A DNA stretch of 44,385 nt from Nemertoderma westbladi (Eukaryota; Xenacoelomorpha; Nemertodermatida; Nemertodermatidae): NCBI GenBank assembly GCA_032718475.1, contig JAUCBJ010001562.1:1-44385 (forward strand), read 5' to 3'. The stretch's first letter is position 1. Each line of letters begins with the position of its first letter. A program made the position numbers and the translations under genes. Shown here piece after piece: positions 1 through 10,404 of the stretch. Under the pieces are notes generated by a model that saw only the letters and a list, made by a program, of their open reading frames with translations, was not told the DNA's origin and ran no database searches.

Positions 1-684
1 AACAATTATTATTGTTACCAGGGTTTTCTGGGTTGTTTATTTCATTTTCGACGTCAGCTACATGTCAACTATATTCCATTACTACACAATGCAGACAGAT
101 ACCATTAGCTGAAACAAAAATACCTACGTTTCCCTCTCATGATACTAATTACACCAATTATTGTAGTACTGCAGTTGAAGGCCTACAATATTACTAAAAT
201 TCATTCACCTGGAATTAGTAATAAATTCACATTCGCCCATACCATGACTGAGAAGGCTTTCAGCTGTATAACACACAGTAATGCTACCCTATGAAGAATT
301 TCAAGTTTGTAAGGGAGTGGAGTAGGGCCTAAGCAAACAGTATGGGTGTACTAAGTACAATAATCTTGGAAACTTCATCGATTTATACTAAACCTGTGTA
401 GAAATCCATTACATAAGCCATTTTTCATCAAGAACACTAGCTGTTATTGGTGTTAATTTACCATTGCGTGTATGGCACTTTTCGTTTATATCATTTTTTG
501 TAAAATCTAATGACTGTATTTTCCTGAAAATTGCTTTATACACCCATTCAGACCATACTACAGCAGGGTACTAAAAACAACATCAATTGACCGGATAGTT
601 TCGGAGCCTTCCGTGTGACAACAGACAGACAGACACGATTTTCTTACAGTAAGTAAATCTTAAGATTTACAAATTATATCTCTA
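1..684. other. AT-rich DNA, no gene seen
   Basis: No reading frame here has a recognisable domain. A short (CAGA)n-like stretch lies near 622-637. From about 685 the sequence becomes homologous to the segment starting near 11826, so this entry ends where duplication copy A begins. Confidence 0.5.
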
Positions 685-839
685 AGCGCTTGTAATGATT
701 CAAATGTAAAAACTTCCCTTAACTATTTGTCATAACCTATAATTAGATTTATAATCTTATTGTTCAAATAAAATACACAATGGTAAATAAATAATATTTA
801 ACAGACTTTGCTCTTCAGAATCTCTCATAAAGGTTTGTC

Positions 840-986
840 CATGGAAAGGAAATATACACGGAACCAGATAGATGTCCGATTTCAGGAGTCAATATTTTTA
901 TTGCTTTAATCTATTGTACTCGATGCATGAATAAAAATTTTGAAAAAAAAATTGGTGGTCATCGATCTCGTTGCCATGGCAACAGA
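840..986 (+). repeat. P element left terminal inverted repeat
   Basis: This repeat pairs with 4098-4244. The inner end carries the palindrome GTTGCCATGGCAAC, so each terminus could itself form a small hairpin. The two arms differ only at scattered positions, which suggests moderate age. Confidence 0.93.
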
Positions 987-1195
987 GATTAAATTGTTGC
1001 GTGCATCACTATCTAAATCGCTATATCGTCAACACTACTTGGCTAAGTAATTCCATAGTAACTGTGATAGAACGCATTACTGTAGTTCTAGAAGGCCTTG
1101 GTTGTACAATACAATTTCACAGGGTTAAACGACACGACAGTGTCGTTAAAACACACCTTGTCCTACCTACCGTACAGTATATAAATTAATAAAGA

Positions 1196-3915
1196 ATGCC
1201 TCGTGTTTGTTGTGTACCTAATTGTGGGGTGAGGGCCGGGCCTAGTGCTACGGTATACTGTATACAGGTATACCCAAGGACACATCAACTAGGGACAAGT
1301 GGCTTAAAGCAGTGAGAATGCCAGGGGTGTTTTCCTGCGACAGTTTTGGTGTCTGTTGCAGACATTTTTCACAAAGCCACTTCATTGCTAAGCCATTTAA
1401 AAGAAAAGAGCTGAGAGATTCCGCTGTGCCATCATTATGTCTACCAGGATCAGAGAAGTGTGAAACAACATTTTCTAAACGTGTTAACTTCTATGGTAGA
1501 CGCAAAAAACCAACAAACCGGATAACACTGACAAAGGACTTCGATAGGGACCAAGAGTCAAAATTTAGAGACTTGGATCAACTGGTGGGTGTGACAGTTA
1601 CTTACAAAAAGTATTTCAGTACCTATTTTAAGTAAGCTACAGTAAGTACGCTAAGGCGAGCCTTAGTGTACTGGTATCATTAGGCAACGGTGTCTGTCTG
1701 GTTAATTTTTGAGAGCCTTCTGCTCGGCTGCTATTGATGCTTATTCAATTCAAATCAAAGTAATCGTTTGTAAGTTGTACCATCTGTCTCGGATCAATGC
1801 ACCAGTCTGCCGCTAGGCGGCGCTAACGATCTGAATGTTTTTCTTAATATGAAATTTTAAACAATTTTGTAAGCGTAGTATACTGCTTACTAGTAATCGT
1901 TCTTATTCTCCACGGTCTGTCTGCAGGGTGAGCCTGTCTGTCTGTCTACGCGTTTGAAACCTTGATAGAGTGTATATAGAGTATATAGAATATAGACCAA
2001 TATTTCTCATTTTGCAGACTTGGGATGCTCAAGCTATAAACAAATGGTTTAGGTTAACAAATGGTTATGGTTAACAATCGGAATGTAAGCATATTTTGCT
2101 ATGGCAAAGAAGGAGCTATGTGTATTTCGGAAACATTCCCAGAGGCTCCTGAATGTAGCTACATAATCAATGTATCGCATGATGTCTTTGATGTTTACCG
2201 TAATGGGAGTACAATTCCATTATCAAATTTCAGTTTTTTGTATAGAAGGCTCTGCGGATTTGAAAAAGTCAAATGCAAGAGTGTGTTATACAGACTGATG
2301 AATGAAATAAAAAACTACCAAGATCCAAAGTATGATAACGAAATCATCCGCTTCCTTGTGAGAAACAAGCATTGACGTCGGGTTTTAAGTTTCGAACCTT
2401 CATTGATTAAGAAAGCACTTATGATTAGATATAGAAGTAAGGTAGCCTACGAGGAACTCTTGTCTGTCTTTCCTCTGTTCCCTAGTCTATCTGTTTTGGA
2501 GAAAATAACTAAAGGATCCATCGATTCATACAAACTTCTCCAGAAAATGAAGATGGACAAAAACGTTGTTGTGTATTTGGACGAAATTCACTTGCAGAAA
2601 GAGGCGGTTTTTGCACAAGGTGGTGTTACAGAATCGGATATAGGATCTTTGAATAGTTTTATGGTTAGAGGTCTGAGTCATGGGCAACCATTAGTAGTGA
2701 AATCTGTACCCACTGCAACCGCTATGACAGGACGGGAGATCATTAGTAACTTAGAAGAAGTTTGCAGCAACCTAAGATCAGTCCAAACATCGCCACGAGT
2801 GGTGACAAGTGATAATTCACCAACAAACGCTAATGCTATATTTAAGCATTTTGACAATTCAGAAATTGTACAAGGTATCATTCCGCTCTTCGATTATAAC
2901 CATCTAATAAAGAATACCAGGAATACTATGTATTGTATACTGAGACACACCACAAAGACCAGATTGAGAAACGAAGTTTCTTGAAATACTTTCGCGATTG
3001 GGTGGAGGCATGGCGAGATTCGAGAAAGCCAGGTCTATCACCTCAAACCTTTAACACCCTCCTATTGACTGTGCGCAATACAGAGAAAGTGTTTAAACTC
3101 GTGTTTGAGAAACTGGGATACAGCTTGTTTAACACTCATTTCCTTGGAGACGATGCATTGGAGTTACATTACTCTAAATATAGACAAATGTCTGGTGGCC
3201 GGTTTCTAATTGCTCTTCGTGACGCACTAAACTCCAATAAAATTTTATGAAATACGACTAATCATAGATGAAGACCTCGAAGTATCCGACTTTCTGTTGA
3301 AGAAAGATTACCACAATGAAGCCGCGTTGTTATTCGATGAAGTGTCTGAAATTGTGGATGAAGATGAGTTTCGTTGTCTAACTGTCAATGAAGAATCTCT
3401 AGATATTGTTGAATACATCTCAGGATGGATTGTGAAAACAGTAGGGGTCAACTGCCTACACTGTAATTTAAACGGTAAAAATGACATCATTAGCGATTCT
3501 AAAAGAAGTGGGTCTACATCTAATGAGTCATCTCGCCACTTTCTACATGATATATTCGCGGTGGTTTAACCATTCCACACATCAAAATCTTGTCAACTTC
3601 GTTTGTAATTGCCTCGGTAACCTAGAACTAGCATATAAATTCCTGCAAAAAAATATTAAAGATGACAACTTCATATCAGCCGAAGTTCTCTTTCAGTACC
3701 TACAAATGCTTCCAGTAGATTCTTTGCATACAAGATCAATAATTTGCAATATTCACTCCAGTTATTCCTCGAAATTTTTACGCAAAATTATCAATGTGTT
3801 TCTGAAGGCACAGATAAATCACTTGGCTGAGCTAATAGCTGAGAAAGAAAGCTACAAGACTGGGTTGGACGGTTTTAAGGCGCCTCAGCGAAACAAGGGA
3901 AGGAAATTGATCTGA
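1196..3915 (+). pseudogene. P-element transposase (THAP domain plus RNase H-like P transposase), degenerate
   Basis: This gene would encode the DNA-binding and cutting enzyme of the P element. ATG at 1196 opens a THAP zinc finger: Cys pair CCVPNC, then after a 1-nt frameshift near 1278 the block DTSTRDKWLKAVRMPG, the C-x2-H pair CCRH, and the AVP motif near 1425. A non-coding stretch (about 1640-2060) follows and may be an intron. The frame at 2061-2984 carries the transposase core with YLDEIHLQK and VTSDNSPTNANA, which hold the expected catalytic Asp residues, and FDYNHLIKNTRN. It is interrupted by one TGA at 2373-2375. After a frameshift near 2940-2985, 2990-3250 encodes the C-terminal P block (GLSPQTFNTLLLTVRNTEK and YRQMSGG), and 3252-3569 and 3481-3915 continue in other frames. 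At least three frame breaks make this a pseudogene. The family assignment is strong. Confidence 0.9.
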
Positions 3916-4097
3916 AACGCTGCTTGGAGGAATAAGAAAAATAATGCTGGGTTACAGAGCAGATCAGGCAACTTATTGATGGAACGGAAGCTATAGTGTA
4001 TGTATATCGCTTTAACTTTTGAACAAATTTGGAAGCAATATTTACTGTGTATATTTTCACTCATCGTAGTTGAAATAAAGGCAAAAATTGAAAAATG

Positions 4098-4244
4098 TCT
4101 GTTGCCATGGCAACGAGATCGATGACCACCAATTTTTTTTTCAAAATTTTTATTCATGCATCGAGTACAATAGATTAAAGCAATAAAAAGAATGACTCGT
4201 GAAATCGGACATCTATCTGGTTCCGTGTATATTTAGTATTCCAT
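4098..4244 (-). repeat. P element right terminal inverted repeat
   Basis: This is the reverse complement of 840-986, with the shared palindrome GTTGCCATGGCAAC at its inner end. It is followed directly by the 8-bp duplication GGTTTGTC at 4245-4252. Confidence 0.93.
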
Positions 4245-4344
4245 GGTTTGTCATTTATTATATTATACCCGAAAAGGGATAAAATATTAAACTAAGAAAA
4301 TTACTGAGAGGTTAAAAGTTGAAGTGTGAAAAGGCGACATTTAC

Positions 4345-4756
4345 ATGGGTAACCAGAATTCTAAAAATGTCAAGGAGAATGTCGGGAAATGTGGTACAAC
4401 TCCTGCAAATTGATATCGTTCCAGCGAACAGGTTCCACCTTGGTGTAGTGGTTGCATTGAATTCACATCTCCTGTAGGTCGTGGGTTCGATCCTCACATG
4501 GGCCAGGGCAGTTTTCGTTTCGGCACGAATGCTTTAAAGGGACCAGCCAGGGCGCATATCTGCCTTGCATCCTTAAGTGGTAGCTAAATGAGTACTGGAG
4601 TTTCCTCTGGGGAGTAAAGTTCTGGGGGGACCGCACTGGAAATAAGTCGTCAGACTTTGTGCATAATCCCTGGCCTAGCGGCCGAAGAAAATTTACTTTA
4701 CTTTACTTTTAACGTTCTACATTGTGGGAAATGTGTTAGATACTTCCATTAAAGGT
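4345..4756 (+). pseudogene. Copy A exon 1 remnant of the papain-fold-like gene, split by a SINE
   Basis: Positions 4345-4422 match the start of copy B exon 1 (12057 onward), including the start codon context ACATGG and the MxNQ start. Positions 4711-4756 match copy B from about 12150 to 12183. The 290 bp between them is a tRNA-derived SINE. An in-frame TGA already appears just before the SINE. After about 4756 the similarity stops in a short tandem repeat, so the His-motif part of exon 1 is missing from copy A. It is a dead exon. Confidence 0.8.
4423..4710 (+). mobile_element. tRNA-derived SINE, family 1
   Basis: The 5' part resembles a tRNA. An A-box-like TGGTGTAGTGG lies at 4441-4451, and a B box, GGTTCGATCC within GTGGGTTCGATCCTCAC, at 4484-4493. 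A tRNA-unrelated body with GTTCTGGGGGGACCGCACTGG and GGCCTAGCGGCCGAAG follows, ending in a (TTTAC)n tail at 4692-4710. The insertion splits an exon whose uninterrupted form is at about 12140-12160. The flanks show a short, imperfect duplication around CGTTC (4417-4421 and 4713-4717). Confidence 0.88.
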
Positions 4757-4761
4757 ACGAA

Positions 4762-4870
4762 CTGAAATACTGAACCAGCTGAAACCACCTGAAACCAGCT
4801 GAAACCAACTGAAACCAGCAGTAAACCACCTGAAACCAGCAGTAAACCAACTGAAAACCAGCTGTGAAAA
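4762..4870 (+). repeat. Short minisatellite, CTGAAACCA-type units
   Basis: About ten tandem copies of an 11-14-bp unit related to CTGAAACCAGC/ACTGAAACC lie here. The array begins exactly where copy A exon 1 loses its similarity to copy B. Confidence 0.85.
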
Positions 4871-5045
4871 CCAATAATATTAGTTTCTATGGGAACTTAG
4901 ATCTCGGCTGGGAACCCGGGGTGCTACCTTAGATCCTAGACACGAACTTAGATGCAGTTTACCCCATGTGAAGAATTCCAGGTTTTCACTAAAATCCCAG
5001 GTTACAGAAGGTTTGAAACGAACCAAAACAATAAACGAATTAGTA

Positions 5046-5330
5046 ATATAGTTCTAAACTGTATGTATATTCCACAGTCTCACCATTATTCGAAGACGGA
5101 CTCAGTTAAAAATACAATAGCGTAGTATTTTGGATAAAAATGCGTCTGGAGTAGCAATTGCGCACCCATGTTATTGCGTTTGATTAATGGGACGAATAGA
5201 GTAATACAGTATCCACAATAGTGTAACAATTATTGGGTACCGACATGCGCGACCCTCTATAGTAACAGCAATGGAGTAGGCGTTCAAGGTGAAAACACTA
5301 ATCTGGGAATTTAGTGAGAACAGCGAGGAA
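5046..5330 (+). repeat. Interspersed repeat shared with 30670-30955
   Basis: A diverged direct copy lies at about 30670-30955. Shared landmarks include AAAAATACAATRG, TTGCGTTTGATTAATG, GACGAATAGAG and CAATGGARTAGGC in the same order. No coding potential or recognisable ends were seen. Similarity on both sides is gapped. The region 4870-5046 before it holds nothing I recognise. Confidence 0.75.
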
Positions 5331-5599
5331 GTTCTTATACATTTACCTTCATATTATCTTCACTGCTTTAAGCTTAAAGTGTTGTGTTGATACTACCTCA
5401 AAGCAGCTGCAGGCAGACCATATAAATTGACCAATGAAATTAATCGAATTAGATTTAATATTGCCTGTAGGGTAGCGATATTACCATGCTGTGTAGGGTT
5501 GTCTATCCGGAGCGCGAAATTTGTTCCTAAAATGTGAAAATGCGAATTTTGTTCCAATTCACAGCGAACCTATTTTTATTCCTATTTTTGCGAATTTTG

Positions 5600-6390
5600 T
5601 TCCTATTTTATCGAATTTTGTTCCTATGAAATTTAATTAGTCTGCCTGTCTCGCAAATCTATTGTGAACTTTGTTCCTATGAAATTTAATTAGTCTGCCT
5701 GTCTCGCAAATCTATTGTGAACTTTGTTCCTATGAAATTTAATTAGTCTGTCTGTCTTGCAAATCTATTGTGAACTTTGTTCCTATGAAATTTAATTAGT
5801 CTGCCTGTCTCGCAAATCTATTGTGAACTTTGTTCCTATGAAATTTAATTAGTCTGCCTGTCTCGCAAATCTATTGTGAACTTTGTTCCTATGAAATTTA
5901 ATTAGTCTGTCTGTCTCGCAAATCTATTGTGAACTTTGTTCCTATGAAATTTAATTAGTCTGCCTGTCTCGCAAATCTATTGTGAACTTTGTTCCTATGA
6001 AATTTAATTAGTCTGCCTGTCTCGCAAATCTATTGTGAACTTTGTTCCTATGAAATTTAATTAGTCTGTCTGTCTCGCAAATCTATTGTGAACTTTGTTC
6101 CTATGAAATTTAATTAGTCTGTCTGTCTCGCAAATCTATTGTGAACTTTGTTCCTAGGAAATTTAATTAGTCTGTCTGTCTCGCAAATCTATTGTGAACT
6201 TTGTTCCTATTTTATCGAATTTTGTTCCTATGAAATTTAATTAGTCTGCCTGTCTCGCAAATCTATTGTGAACTTTGTTCCTATGAAATTTAATTAGTCT
6301 GCCTGTCTCGCAAATCTATTGTGAACTTTGTTCCTATGAAATTTAATTAGTCTGTCTGTCTCGCAAATCTATTGAGAACTTTGTTCCTAT
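5600..6390 (+). repeat. Satellite array, 53-bp unit
   Basis: About 14 near-identical head-to-tail units of 53 bp lie here, each containing GAACTTTGTTCCTATG, AATTTAATTAGTCTG and TCTCGCAAATCTATT. Units differ mainly at one C/T site (CTGCCTG versus CTGTCTG) and rare substitutions. Two degenerate half-units (CGAATTTTGTTCCTAT) lead in from 5535 and one interrupts near 6205-6230. The unit is not a multiple of 3 and shows no coding signal. Confidence 0.95.
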
Positions 6391-6552
6391 GACTGCGAAT
6401 TTTGTTCTATGACAGCGAATTTTGTTCCACTCACAATTACAGTACTGCAGTATAGCTTGCTAAAAAAAAGCAAAGCAAAAATAGCCGCTACTATAGTCTT
6501 ACTATAGATGAATAACAACACGCATGCTGAAATTAACTTCCATGCCGTCCGT

Positions 6553-7456
6553 CCGTCCGTTTTCCTCTCTTTGAGGTTACATGAACAATACACGGGCACG
6601 GGGCCATGTTTTCCTCTCTTTGAGGTTACATGTATAATAATACCCAGGCGCGGGGCCACGTTTTCCTCACTTTAGGGTTACATGAACAATACCCAGGCGT
6701 GGGGCCATGTTTTCCTCTCTTTGAGGTTACATGTATAATACCCAGGCGCGGGGCCACGTTTTCCTCTCTTTGGGGTTACATGAACAATACCCGGGCATGG
6801 GGCCACGTTTTCCTCTCTTTGGGGTTACATGAACAATACCCGGGCGCGGAGCCACGTTTTCCTCTCTTTGAGGTTAAATGTATAATACCCAGGCGCGGGG
6901 CCACGTTTTCCTCTCTTTAGGGTTACATGAACAATACCCAGGCGTGGGGCCATGTTTTCCTCTCTTTGGGGTTACATGAACAATACACGGGCACGGGGCC
7001 ATGTTTTCCTCTCTTTGAGGTTACATGTATAATAATACCCAGGCGCGGGGCCACGTTTTCCTCACTTTAGGGTTACATGAACAATACCCAGGCGTGGGGC
7101 CATGTTTTCCTCTCTTTGGGGTTACATGAACAATACCCAGGCGCGGGGCCACGTTTTCCTCTCTTTGGGGTTACATGAACAATACCCGGGCGCGGAGCCA
7201 CGTTTTCCTCTCTTTGAGGTTACACGAACATTACCTGGGCATGGGGCCACGTTATCATCTATTTGAGGTTACACGAACATTACTCGGGCGCGGGGCCAGG
7301 GCCACGTTATCCTCTCTTTGAGGTTACTTAAATATTACACGGGCGTGGGGCCACGTTTTCCTCTCTTTGAGGTTACATGTATAATACCCAAGCGCGGGGC
7401 CATGTTTTCCTCTCTTTGAGGTTACATGTATAATACCCGAGCGCAGGGCCACGTTT
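6553..7456 (+). repeat. Satellite array, 49-bp unit
   Basis: About 18 tandem units of 49 bp carry GTTTTCCTCTCTTTG, GGTTACATG and CAATACCCRGGCGCGGGGCCA. They fall into two alternating subtypes, ATGAACAATACCC and ATGTATAATACCC, and some blocks repeat as higher-order groups (6590-6960 resembles 6975-7200). The G/C-rich core contrasts with the AT-rich surroundings. It sits about 160 bp after the unrelated 53-bp array. Confidence 0.95.
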
Positions 7457-8924
7457 TAAACTTTTATTTTTTTTAATTTAATTATATTACAAAATGTCAA
7501 ATTCGTCTGCTAAAATATTTGCTGTTTAAATCTCCATTTATTAAAATAACTTGTTGTCATTCGCCAAATTAAATTTATGTGTTACTAAATACATTTATAT
7601 ATATAGACCTACAGTATAAACAAAAAATGTTAAAAAATCGCAGTCTGCCCCGACTAATTACCATAAATCTATCGCTAAATTAGCACTCCTAATACATAGT
7701 CCCTATCCTTCCTATTCTTATCTATCTACTTTCTACTCTACCTTACCTACATTATCTATCTATCTATATGCCATCTTCTTCTTCACCACTCTATTCTGCA
7801 TCTGCAACACCCTACAGTATACTATTACTTCAAACTACTACTTACTACATCCATTCTATCAAATGTTACATATATTTACATTTTATATAATCCCATCCTC
7901 CTGGTGAGCAGCCGTTTACTAGCCCTGCTATTTGGCTGTTCTGCAATACCCATTTATATAGAACTTACCATATAGTATGTACTCATGTTAATTTCTATTT
8001 TATACTGAGTTATTGTTGTTATTTTGAATTATTATTTGAAGGGTAAAATAAACATTGAAAAATCTTGAAATCTATTTGAAAATTATATATTTGAAAAGTT
8101 CTAGTAGGGGATTTTTTCATTTTCGAGCCATTTAGGGTAACTACAGCGTCTTATAATTGTCAGCAATGAAATCAGCACATACAAAAACCTCAGTATGGGT
8201 GATGATATTGACGTTGTATCCTATTTCAAAATTTGACATTTCACACTACTTGCACTTTTGGTGCACTTGTGGTACTTGTGGTAAAAATAGTGATGAGTGG
8301 GATACGGAGTGGGATAAATATTAATAACAATAATAAATCGTCAATTATGAAATGAAATTTATACTTTTATTGTTTTGGTTTTCTTTATTATTACAATTTA
8401 TGTACTTCTTTATTTTAAGTGATCTTTTAATCATCTATATTTTACACATACCGAAAGGTGAAATGTATGTACCTAAATAATTAATTTTAATAAATAAAAT
8501 ATTCATCATTCGTTATCAGAGAATTGTTTTGGTTAGAATAACATCACAATGCCACTGTCGTTTATTCACCCGCAATGTAACATTGTATGTTAGGCAGTAA
8601 TTTGTTGATGAATCTTTAATAAATACAAGCGAAGCGATTTTTTGGGAATGGCATTTTGATTTTTTGATACTTTTTTGAACTTAAAAGTAAAGCCATGTAT
8701 GTTGTATTAATTATATGCAATCAATCCGGAACTTTGTGGCCTCCTTGGATTAATTGTCATTCTGTATTGTTTCGCTGGTGCTAATTTATTTAATAATAAT
8801 TTTATAGGTTTATTATTTTCGCGGTGTAAAGATTGTAAAGATCAACATTAATTAATTATTAATAATTTTACAAATTTCATAATTGTTATATAAATGCAAT
8901 ATTCTTCATACTAATACTCTTACT
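7457..8924. other. AT-rich DNA, no gene seen
   Basis: No supported coding region lies in this stretch. Positions 7740-7770 hold a short TATC-type run. An AATAAA-like signal lies near 8048 within a stretch that looks like an untranslated 3' end, but I cannot attach it to a gene. This DNA lies between exon 1 and exon 2 of copy A, where copy B has a 591-bp intron, so it is mostly extra sequence. Confidence 0.5.
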
Positions 8925-9845
8925 AGGTAAAGACAAAATCCCCCACGGAGCGAAGTTGATTGCTACAAAGGATGTTACTATTGATCAGTTCAATGATGCC
9001 ATCGAGAACAATGAAGTGAACGGGAAGAAATATAAAGTAATTGGCAGAAAGGAACTAGGACACTCCCCCCCCCCCCCCCCCGGACAGTCCCCCCCCCCCC
9101 GGACAATTCCCCCCCACCCATGTAGGACACTTCCCCCCCGGACACCTGGAATTTATAGGTCATCTAATTAATTGTTTAAAGATTAGCAAAGAATACAATG
9201 TAATTGCATTGATAAAACCCATAAATAAAACTTGGATATAAAATGTAAAATCGGGATGCAAAAGATCACTTTCTGAGATACGAAAGGAAAATTGGATACA
9301 ACTTGTCTGGATACAAGCGGTCCATTTACCTTACAAAATGAAAAATACGAATGTGCGAAGTTAAGAACAGTCGGGGGGAAGGGGGGGGAAGTGTCTGGGG
9401 GGGAAGTGTCCGGGGGAAGTGTCCTACTTGAGCGGGGGGAACTGTCCGGGGGTAAGTGTCTGGGGGGGGGGGGAAGTGTCCGAACACCGGCAGAAATTGC
9501 CAAGAGAGGGTCATGGAAGTAGCTGCCTGTCTGGGGATCGCGTAGGATGTAAAAGCGGCGAGTACCTTTACTGTTAAAAACGTTATTTTTTAACAAGTTT
9601 AAAGCAAATGAGTTTGCTGTGATTGTACCTGGTGGCATTGCTGTTTATGGCAGCCGGCATTGGTATCGCACTTCTTCCAGCTACCGCAGGCCTATCTGGT
9701 ATTCTCATAGTTGTTTTCGGTGTTTTTGTCGGTGCTATTAGGATTGCAGAATCAATTGGAGCTGTGGCAAAGGCAAATTTGGAAACGAAGAGAACCGTCG
9801 TTCGGTGGTCCGACTGGTCAGGCCATGGCGGACCACCGCAGTCAG
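8925..9845 (+). pseudogene. Copy A exon 2 of the papain-fold-like gene, split by a fold-back element
   Basis: The splice acceptor TCTTACTAG precedes GTAAAGACAAAATCC, as in copy B. Exon 2 encodes KIPHGAKLIATKDVT and then ENNEVNGKKYKVIGR. It is cut by a 438-bp insert at 9051-9488 and resumes with the catalytic-type motif NCQERV, then EVAACLGIA. Copy A has Arg where copy B has Trp in the NCQEWV motif. After a frameshift near 9535, 9623-9845 is open and encodes two hydrophobic stretches (LVALLFMAAGIGIALL and ILIVVFGVFVGAI), likely a membrane hairpin, then a polar tail. It lacks the internal TAG of copy B, so before the insertion this copy was less damaged at that site. Confidence 0.8.
9051..9488. 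mobile_element. Fold-back/MITE-type element with C-rich inverted arms
   Basis: The insert is flanked by the perfect 8-bp duplication GGCAGAAA at 9043-9050 and 9489-9496, and copy B is uninterrupted at the same codon. The ends are imperfect inverted repeats (GGAACTAGGACACT and, reading in from the right, GGTGTTCGGACACT). Each arm of about 100 bp is made of short units of GGACACTTCCCCC type, on the left as C-runs and on the right as G-runs. The middle (about 9150-9370) is AT-rich and non-coding. An 8-bp duplication fits hAT or P-type movement, but no transposase is present and the superfamily is unknown. Confidence 0.85.
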
Positions 9846-10015
9846 ACATTCAGATAAAAAATAGGCCTACCGGTCATATCAATTTATTAAATTAATTATT
9901 ATAAATTCTAAATATAATAGTAATAAAAATAAAAATATTCCAGGACGCTGCTCTGCAGGGATTAATTCAAATGTCCGTATCCGTATGCGTACGATAGGTC
10001 TTGTATTTGGCTATC

Positions 10016-10404
10016 GTATTTATATTCAATAAAATGGATAAATCGAAAAGTGACATAGAGACATTAATATCTCAACCCGACGAATTAATAAGGAAAGGAG
10101 CGTTACAATGGCACGTTTTTATAATTAAAACAAAAAAACATTTGTGGAATAGGTTATACTGTGTTATTTTGCTGTGTTATTTACTGTGTGGCAAACGATA
10201 TTTGCATCGATTTTCCCATATATGTAAATTGATTTCAACAAAAACAACAGTTGTTTGCGACCATTATTGGGAACAAAATGTGTTACTTACACTTTTCAAA
10301 ATTTTTAAATTTTAGTATTTTGATTTAGAAATTTGAATTGATTATTTTATGATAATTCTCAGCACTGAAAAGTTTCTTGCGATGCTCGATCCCATTCGTA
10401 ATAT
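10016..10404. other. No supported gene
   Basis: An open frame from the ATG at 10034 starts MDKSKSDIETLISQPDELI and runs to 10315, but later residues look random and I recognise no family. The sequence is AT-rich. Confidence 0.3.

Larger units (their letters stand above)
840..4244 (+). mobile_element. P element (THAP-type P transposon), full length but inactive-looking
   Basis: The element begins CATGG and ends CCATG. It has imperfect 147-bp terminal inverted repeats (840-986 and 4098-4244) and is flanked by a perfect 8-bp duplication, GGTTTGTC, at 832-839 and 4245-4252. Eight-bp duplications and a CATG-type terminus are characteristic of the P superfamily. The paralogous locus near 11960 lacks the element and reads straight through the target site, so the boundaries are confirmed by an internal empty site. 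Inside is a THAP domain followed by P-type transposase segments in one orientation. Frameshifts and a TGA codon show the transposase is decayed, although both ends are complete. Confidence 0.95.
685..10015 (+). repeat. Segmental duplication copy A (expanded by insertions)
   Basis: Positions 685-838, 4245-4424, 4711-4756, 8925-9050 and 9489-10015 align in order with 11826-13575 (copy B). The shared parts include the 5' flank, exon 1 start, exon 2 and 3' flank of the same gene. Everything between those blocks is absent from copy B and is accounted for by a P element, a SINE, satellite DNA and a fold-back element, plus unexplained AT-rich DNA. The order and orientation of the blocks are directly visible. 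That A and B arose by tandem duplication is inference. Confidence 0.85.

Noticed and set aside
3875-4157. Minus-strand frames over the end of the P element
   Set aside because: They cover the right terminal inverted repeat and the 3' part of the transposase in antisense, without family similarity.
4441-4500. Candidate tRNA gene
   Set aside because: A and B boxes are present, but the arms do not pair into a full cloverleaf and the sequence continues into a SINE body and tail, so it is a tRNA-derived SINE.
6630-6920. 96-codon open frame with a repeating YMNNTRAWGHVF-like peptide
   Set aside because: It lies wholly inside the 49-bp satellite. Because 49 is not a multiple of 3 the peptide cycles through all frames every 147 bp, so openness follows from the unit lacking stops.
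7980-8075. Possible polyadenylated gene 3' end with AATAAAC
   Set aside because: No coding sequence upstream on that strand can be supported, and the signal is common in AT-rich DNA.
9183-9638. 151-codon minus-strand frame rich in Pro
   Set aside because: It runs through the C/G-run arms of the fold-back element and opposite a real exon; a shadow frame.
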